From assembly GCA_023458835.1 (NCBI GenBank), contig JAEWWY010000296.1, positions 1-10,272 on the forward strand: a stretch of 10,272 bases of DNA, written 5' to 3'. Origin of the DNA: Bacillota bacterium (lineage in GTDB: Bacteria; Bacillota; Clostridia; Christensenellales; Aristaeellaceae). Positions 7,687-10,272 of the stretch are shown here, one piece after another. Each line of letters starts with the position of its first letter. The stretch's first letter is position 1. The notes beneath the pieces were generated by a model. That model was not told where the DNA came from. It saw only the letters and a list, made by a program, of their open reading frames with translations, and did no database searches. A program made the translations under genes and the position numbers.

Positions 7687-7725
7687 CGCAAGTACAAACA
7701 GGAGCTTGTGAGGGGGAACAGTTTT

Positions 7726-8520
7726 ATGGATAAGATTGTTTTTAGTGATGTGGATGGCACTTTATTAAATTCAGAACGCCAAATCACTGCGCTCACTGAA
7801 AAAGCCATTAAAGAACTCAAGAAAAGGGATATTCCGTTTGTAATTATATCCGCACGAAGCCCGTCGGGTATTTATCCAATCCTCAATGAATATGACTTCA
7901 AATGCCCTATTATCTCATATAGCGGCGCATTGATTTTAGATGAAAACAGAAATATACTTTTCAACAAAGGAATGGATAAATCAAATGCAAAAGAGATGAT
8001 AGAGTTTATTGAAAATAATCATTTCGATATGGCTTGGTGTGTATATTCTCTTGATGAATGGATTGTAAAAGATAAAAACGATCCAAGAATAATTAGAGAA
8101 GAAACAATAGTGAAGGCAAAGGCCGCACAAGGTTCGATTGATTCCATAACAGATGATAAGGTCAATAAAATTCTGTGCATCTGTGATCCAAAGAAAATAC
8201 TTGAAACAGAAGAAAAAATGAAAAAGGCTTTCCCGGATTATTCTATTGCAAAATCTTCTGACACTTTACTGGAAGTAATGGAAAGTGGTATAACAAAAGC
8301 GACTGCTATCAATACGCTATGTTCGCGCTGGAATATGGACATAAAAAATGCGATTGCTTTCGGTGACAATTACAATGATGTTGAAATGTTAGAAGCAGTT
8401 GGACATGGATTTCTCATGGGAAATGCCCCTAATGAGCTTAAAAAGAGATTTAAAACACATACCTATGATAATAATCACGATGGGATTTATTATGCCCTCT
8501 TAGAGATGGGCTTAATCTAA
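7726..8520 (+). CDS. Cof-type HAD-IIB family sugar-phosphate phosphatase
   Basis: A 264-residue haloacid dehalogenase superfamily hydrolase, expected to dephosphorylate a small phosphorylated metabolite in the cytoplasm through an aspartyl-phosphate intermediate. All four motifs are present: FSDVDGTLL with nucleophile Asp8 and acid/base Asp10; IISARS with Ser42; Lys191 in GITKATA; and AFGDNYNDVEML with Asp214 and Asp218. The middle (about 85-185) is the variable C2 cap that marks the Cof/YbiV/YidA group, and length is normal. The start at 7726 is set by AGGGGG nine bases upstream and by the family's usual N-terminus; an upstream GTG frame from 7636 would cover the promoter. Codon use is strongly AT-rich, unlike the genes to the left, suggesting separate ancestry. 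The substrate is not predictable from sequence. Confidence 0.92.
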   Translation: MDKIVFSDVDGTLLNSERQITALTEKAIKELKKRDIPFVIISARSPSGIYPILNEYDFKCPIISYSGALILDENRNILFNKGMDKSNAKEMIEFIENNHFDMAWCVYSLDEWIVKDKNDPRIIREETIVKAKAAQGSIDSITDDKVNKILCICDPKKILETEEKMKKAFPDYSIAKSSDTLLEVMESGITKATAINTLCSRWNMDIKNAIAFGDNYNDVEMLEAVGHGFLMGNAPNELKKRFKTHTYDNNHDGIYYALLEMGLI

Positions 8521-8572
8521 AAAGGCAATGATGCAAATTTGAATTTGTCGAACAGACGGCCGGAGAAAAAAA

Positions 8573-9265
8573 ATGAGTATACAGATCATTGAGTGTAGGT
8601 ATTGTGACTGCAATGTTTCATATACGCCTCGTACAAATTTTATTTTATTTTGCCCAGAATGCAAAAGAGAAATATACCTGGAGTGTGAGTATGGATATGG
8701 ACCAGTGACTCCATGCTCGGTTTTGCTTGGTGGGGATTCTATGGGAACTGTTACAGTAAACAACAAGGATGAATATTCATTGAAAATGGAGTCAGACGGG
8801 AAGCAGATAAAGTTAAGAGGATGTTATTTGGAAGCCTTACATGAGGCAAGCAATATAGTGAAAAGTATACTAAGGCCAATGACAAAAAATGAGGGTACAA
8901 ATTCATTCAAAATAAAAAAGCAGGGAGGCTCTCTTTGTTTCTACGGAGACTGGTTCGGAAGGCCAGGAGATAATTTTCACAGAATCAAGCATTACTTCTA
9001 TCAAGATGATGTATTAGAGATTATCTTTGATGAGTGGTAATGTTTAATTGTTTTTGAACCATTAGGGATAATTAATACAGAAAAAGAATTTTGTATTAAT
9101 CAGTCAAAAATGGTAAAATGGAGTTGGTATTCCTATGGTAGTTCAGAGAAAGAAATGAATAAAATATCATATGAGCTAACGGACGGCAGAGTTCATAAAA
9201 TCAGCAGGTATGGAGAACAGCATTTAGAAAGAAAAGCTCCATATTTTTCAGTATTACTTGGTTGA
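8573..9265 (+). pseudogene. Unrecognised zinc-ribbon protein gene interrupted by an in-frame TAA
   Basis: GGAG at 8562-8565, seven bases before ATG 8573, starts a 155-residue frame that ends at TAA 9038-9040. Cys8, Cys11, Cys27 and Cys30 (CRYC and CPEC) form a rubredoxin-like zinc ribbon at the N-terminus. Later parts include GDWFGRPGDNFHRI near 125-138 and an acidic DDVLEIIFDEW end. Directly after the TAA the same frame stays open for 74 codons to TGA 9263-9265. It begins CLIVFEPLGI and includes KMVKWSWYSYG, an aromatic-rich stretch that reads like protein. A single G-to-T change of a GAA codon would explain the TAA. The original product was probably about 230 residues. The combination of WFGRP...H and a following LIV-type strand resembles, from memory only, uncharacterised Clostridia proteins; I assign no function. 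The 155-residue product may still be made. The gene is AT-rich like the preceding HAD gene, from which it is 52 bases away. Confidence 0.7.
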
Positions 9266-9323
9266 GGATTGTCCCCCCATCAAGCAGGAGGCCATATGGG
9301 CGGAAGAATGAGGAGGCAAAAAG

Positions 9324-9815
9324 ATGCATGTATCAGAAATTGCAACAAGGATGATTCAATATGCCAACGGAAACCTTCATGGCATCAATCATTTTATGAA
9401 GGTATATGCTTATGCAAAAACCATTGGGGAATGTGAGCGGCTGGATGGCAAAACGCAGGCAACGCTTGAAGTGGCTGCGCTCCTGCACGACATTGCCATC
9501 CCCCTATGCCTCCAAAAGTACGGGAGCGCCGACGGTCCCTATCAAGAAATGGAAGGTGCTGTTTTAGCCGCAGAATTTCTCAGGGACTCCGGTTATCCCG
9601 GTGAACTCATTGAACGTGTCCGCTTTTTGATTGGGCACCATCATACGTTGAAAGATATTACGGGAATGGATTATCAGATTTTGATAGAGGCTGATTACCT
9701 TGTAAATGCGGACGAAAACAATTTTTCACAAGCAAATATCCGTAATATGATGGAGAGCGTTTTTAAGACCAAGACCGGTATCTCCCTGCTGAAATCCATC
9801 TATGGGCTCAAGTAA
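9324..9815 (+). CDS. Small HD-domain metal-dependent phosphohydrolase-like protein
   Basis: A 163-residue protein consisting of little more than one HD domain, a fold that cleaves phosphate monoesters or diesters of nucleotides using a divalent metal. The metal-binding pattern is intact: His23 within HGINHFMKV, the paired His55-Asp56 in ALLHDIAIP, and Asp124 in EADYLVNADE. EGAVLAAEFL (77-86) and GHHH (104-107) add further conserved positions. No signal peptide or membrane segment is visible, so it should be cytoplasmic. AGGAGG at 9311-9316, seven bases before the ATG, fixes the start. It follows the broken zinc-ribbon gene by 58 bases and precedes the VOC gene by 29, probably in one transcript with the latter. 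The specific substrate is unknown. Confidence 0.88.
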   Translation: MHVSEIATRMIQYANGNLHGINHFMKVYAYAKTIGECERLDGKTQATLEVAALLHDIAIPLCLQKYGSADGPYQEMEGAVLAAEFLRDSGYPGELIERVRFLIGHHHTLKDITGMDYQILIEADYLVNADENNFSQANIRNMMESVFKTKTGISLLKSIYGLK

Positions 9816-9844
9816 ATTCTTAATATAATGGAGGTATAACAAAG

Positions 9845-10216
9845 ATGCATAGATCAATGATGCAGACATATGTAAAAGGCAGTGATAAAGCCATAGCGCT
9901 ATATCAAAAAGCCTTTGATGCCAAGCTGGTGGCAAGTTATCCTCACGCTGACGGAACCTTTATGCACGCCGAACTGAATGTATACGGGCAGATATTGGCA
10001 GTATCAGAAGCACTTAAGGACGAAGAGCGCATTACAGGTACTACCATGCAATTCTGCCTGCATTTCGGGGAAGGCAAAGAAGAGCTGGTTCATAAAGCAT
10101 ATCATGCACTCAAGGATGGCGCCAAAATTCTTTATCCGTTAAGCCCTTGCGATTTCAGTGCGCTAATGGTTGATCTGATCGACATTTACGGGGTTCGTTG
10201 GTGTATATTTGTATAG
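9845..10216 (+). CDS. VOC-superfamily protein, PhnB/YjdN-like
   Basis: A 123-residue member of the glyoxalase/bleomycin-resistance/dioxygenase (VOC) superfamily, closest by pattern to the PhnB-like branch. AIALYQKAFDAKLVASY (17-32), an FMHAELNVYGQILAVS strand pair with His41 (39-54), and the closing DIYGVRWCIFV (113-123) match the usual landmarks of that branch. Members are small cytoplasmic dimers, and many have no proven reaction, so function stays general. GGAGG at 9830-9834 lies ten bases before ATG 9845. The gene follows the HD-domain gene by 29 bases and is likely co-transcribed with it. A TATAAT string at 9824-9829 lacks a good -35. The final 56 bases of the window after this gene show no clear terminator. 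Confidence 0.85.
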   Translation: MHRSMMQTYVKGSDKAIALYQKAFDAKLVASYPHADGTFMHAELNVYGQILAVSEALKDEERITGTTMQFCLHFGEGKEELVHKAYHALKDGAKILYPLSPCDFSALMVDLIDIYGVRWCIFV

Positions 10217-10272
10217 GAACACCCTGCCGAATTTGTCCGGTAGCTTTGCACTGCCGATTGGTGACATAATAG

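Noticed and set aside
8534..8547. CAAATT-TG-AATTTG inverted repeat after the HAD gene
   Set aside because: It is AT-rich with a two-base loop and no T-run, so it is a poor terminator, and such palindromes are common in AT-rich DNA.
9038..9040. Recoding of the stop codon as selenocysteine in the zinc-ribbon gene
   Set aside because: The codon is TAA, not TGA, so selenocysteine insertion does not apply; mutation, readthrough or sequencing error remain.
9296..9436. Second AGGAGG (9286-9291) followed by ATG 9296 and a 46-codon frame overlapping the start of the HD-domain gene
   Set aside because: Spacing of four bases is short, the peptide looks like a shadow of the HD gene in another frame, and the HD gene has its own better-spaced ribosome binding site.

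Overview
The window looks like a chromosomal segment from a Gram-positive bacterium, most likely a moderately GC-rich Firmicute (Clostridia or Paenibacillus-like). The reasons are strong GGAGG-type ribosome binding sites, an LplB/LplC-type sugar transporter without its own ATPase, and a membrane-spanning AraC regulator of the kind common beside such transporters in that phylum. I cannot name a genus.

Left block (about 1-5370, minus strand): a four-gene operon read right to left. Its order is permease (LplB-like), permease (LplC-like), extracellular solute-binding protein, then a Cys-type sulfatase. A strong 9-bp stem-loop sits between the binding protein and the sulfatase, and a rho-independent terminator candidate lies about 140 bp past the sulfatase. 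The sulfatase has no signal peptide. The simplest reading is that a sulfated saccharide or sulfate ester is captured outside, imported, and desulfated in the cytoplasm. No glycoside hydrolase, transporter ATPase or sulfatase-maturating enzyme is in the window.

Centre (5007-7536): a 367-bp divergent control region, then a plus-strand gene for a 720-residue AraC-family receptor-regulator (two membrane segments, external sensor, C-terminal DNA-binding domain). It is the obvious candidate controller of the operon. The control region holds a good extended -10 promoter for the regulator, a 7-bp inverted repeat with a 14-bp spacer, and three copies of AGTGATT.

Right block (about 7640-10272, plus strand): base composition drops sharply. 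Two sampled 60-base lines contain 37 G+C (from 6541) and 16 G+C (from 8041). This block carries a Cof-type HAD phosphatase with its own promoter, an unrecognised zinc-ribbon gene interrupted by an in-frame TAA, a small HD-domain protein and a PhnB-like VOC protein. These genes have no evident link to the sulfatase operon and look like an accessory or transferred set.

The most notable observations are the broken zinc-ribbon gene, whose frame stays open for 74 codons past the stop; the binding protein that has a signal peptide but no lipobox; and the compact import-then-desulfate operon with a candidate operator. I found no CRISPR array, tRNA, rRNA, insertion sequence or clearly new defence system.
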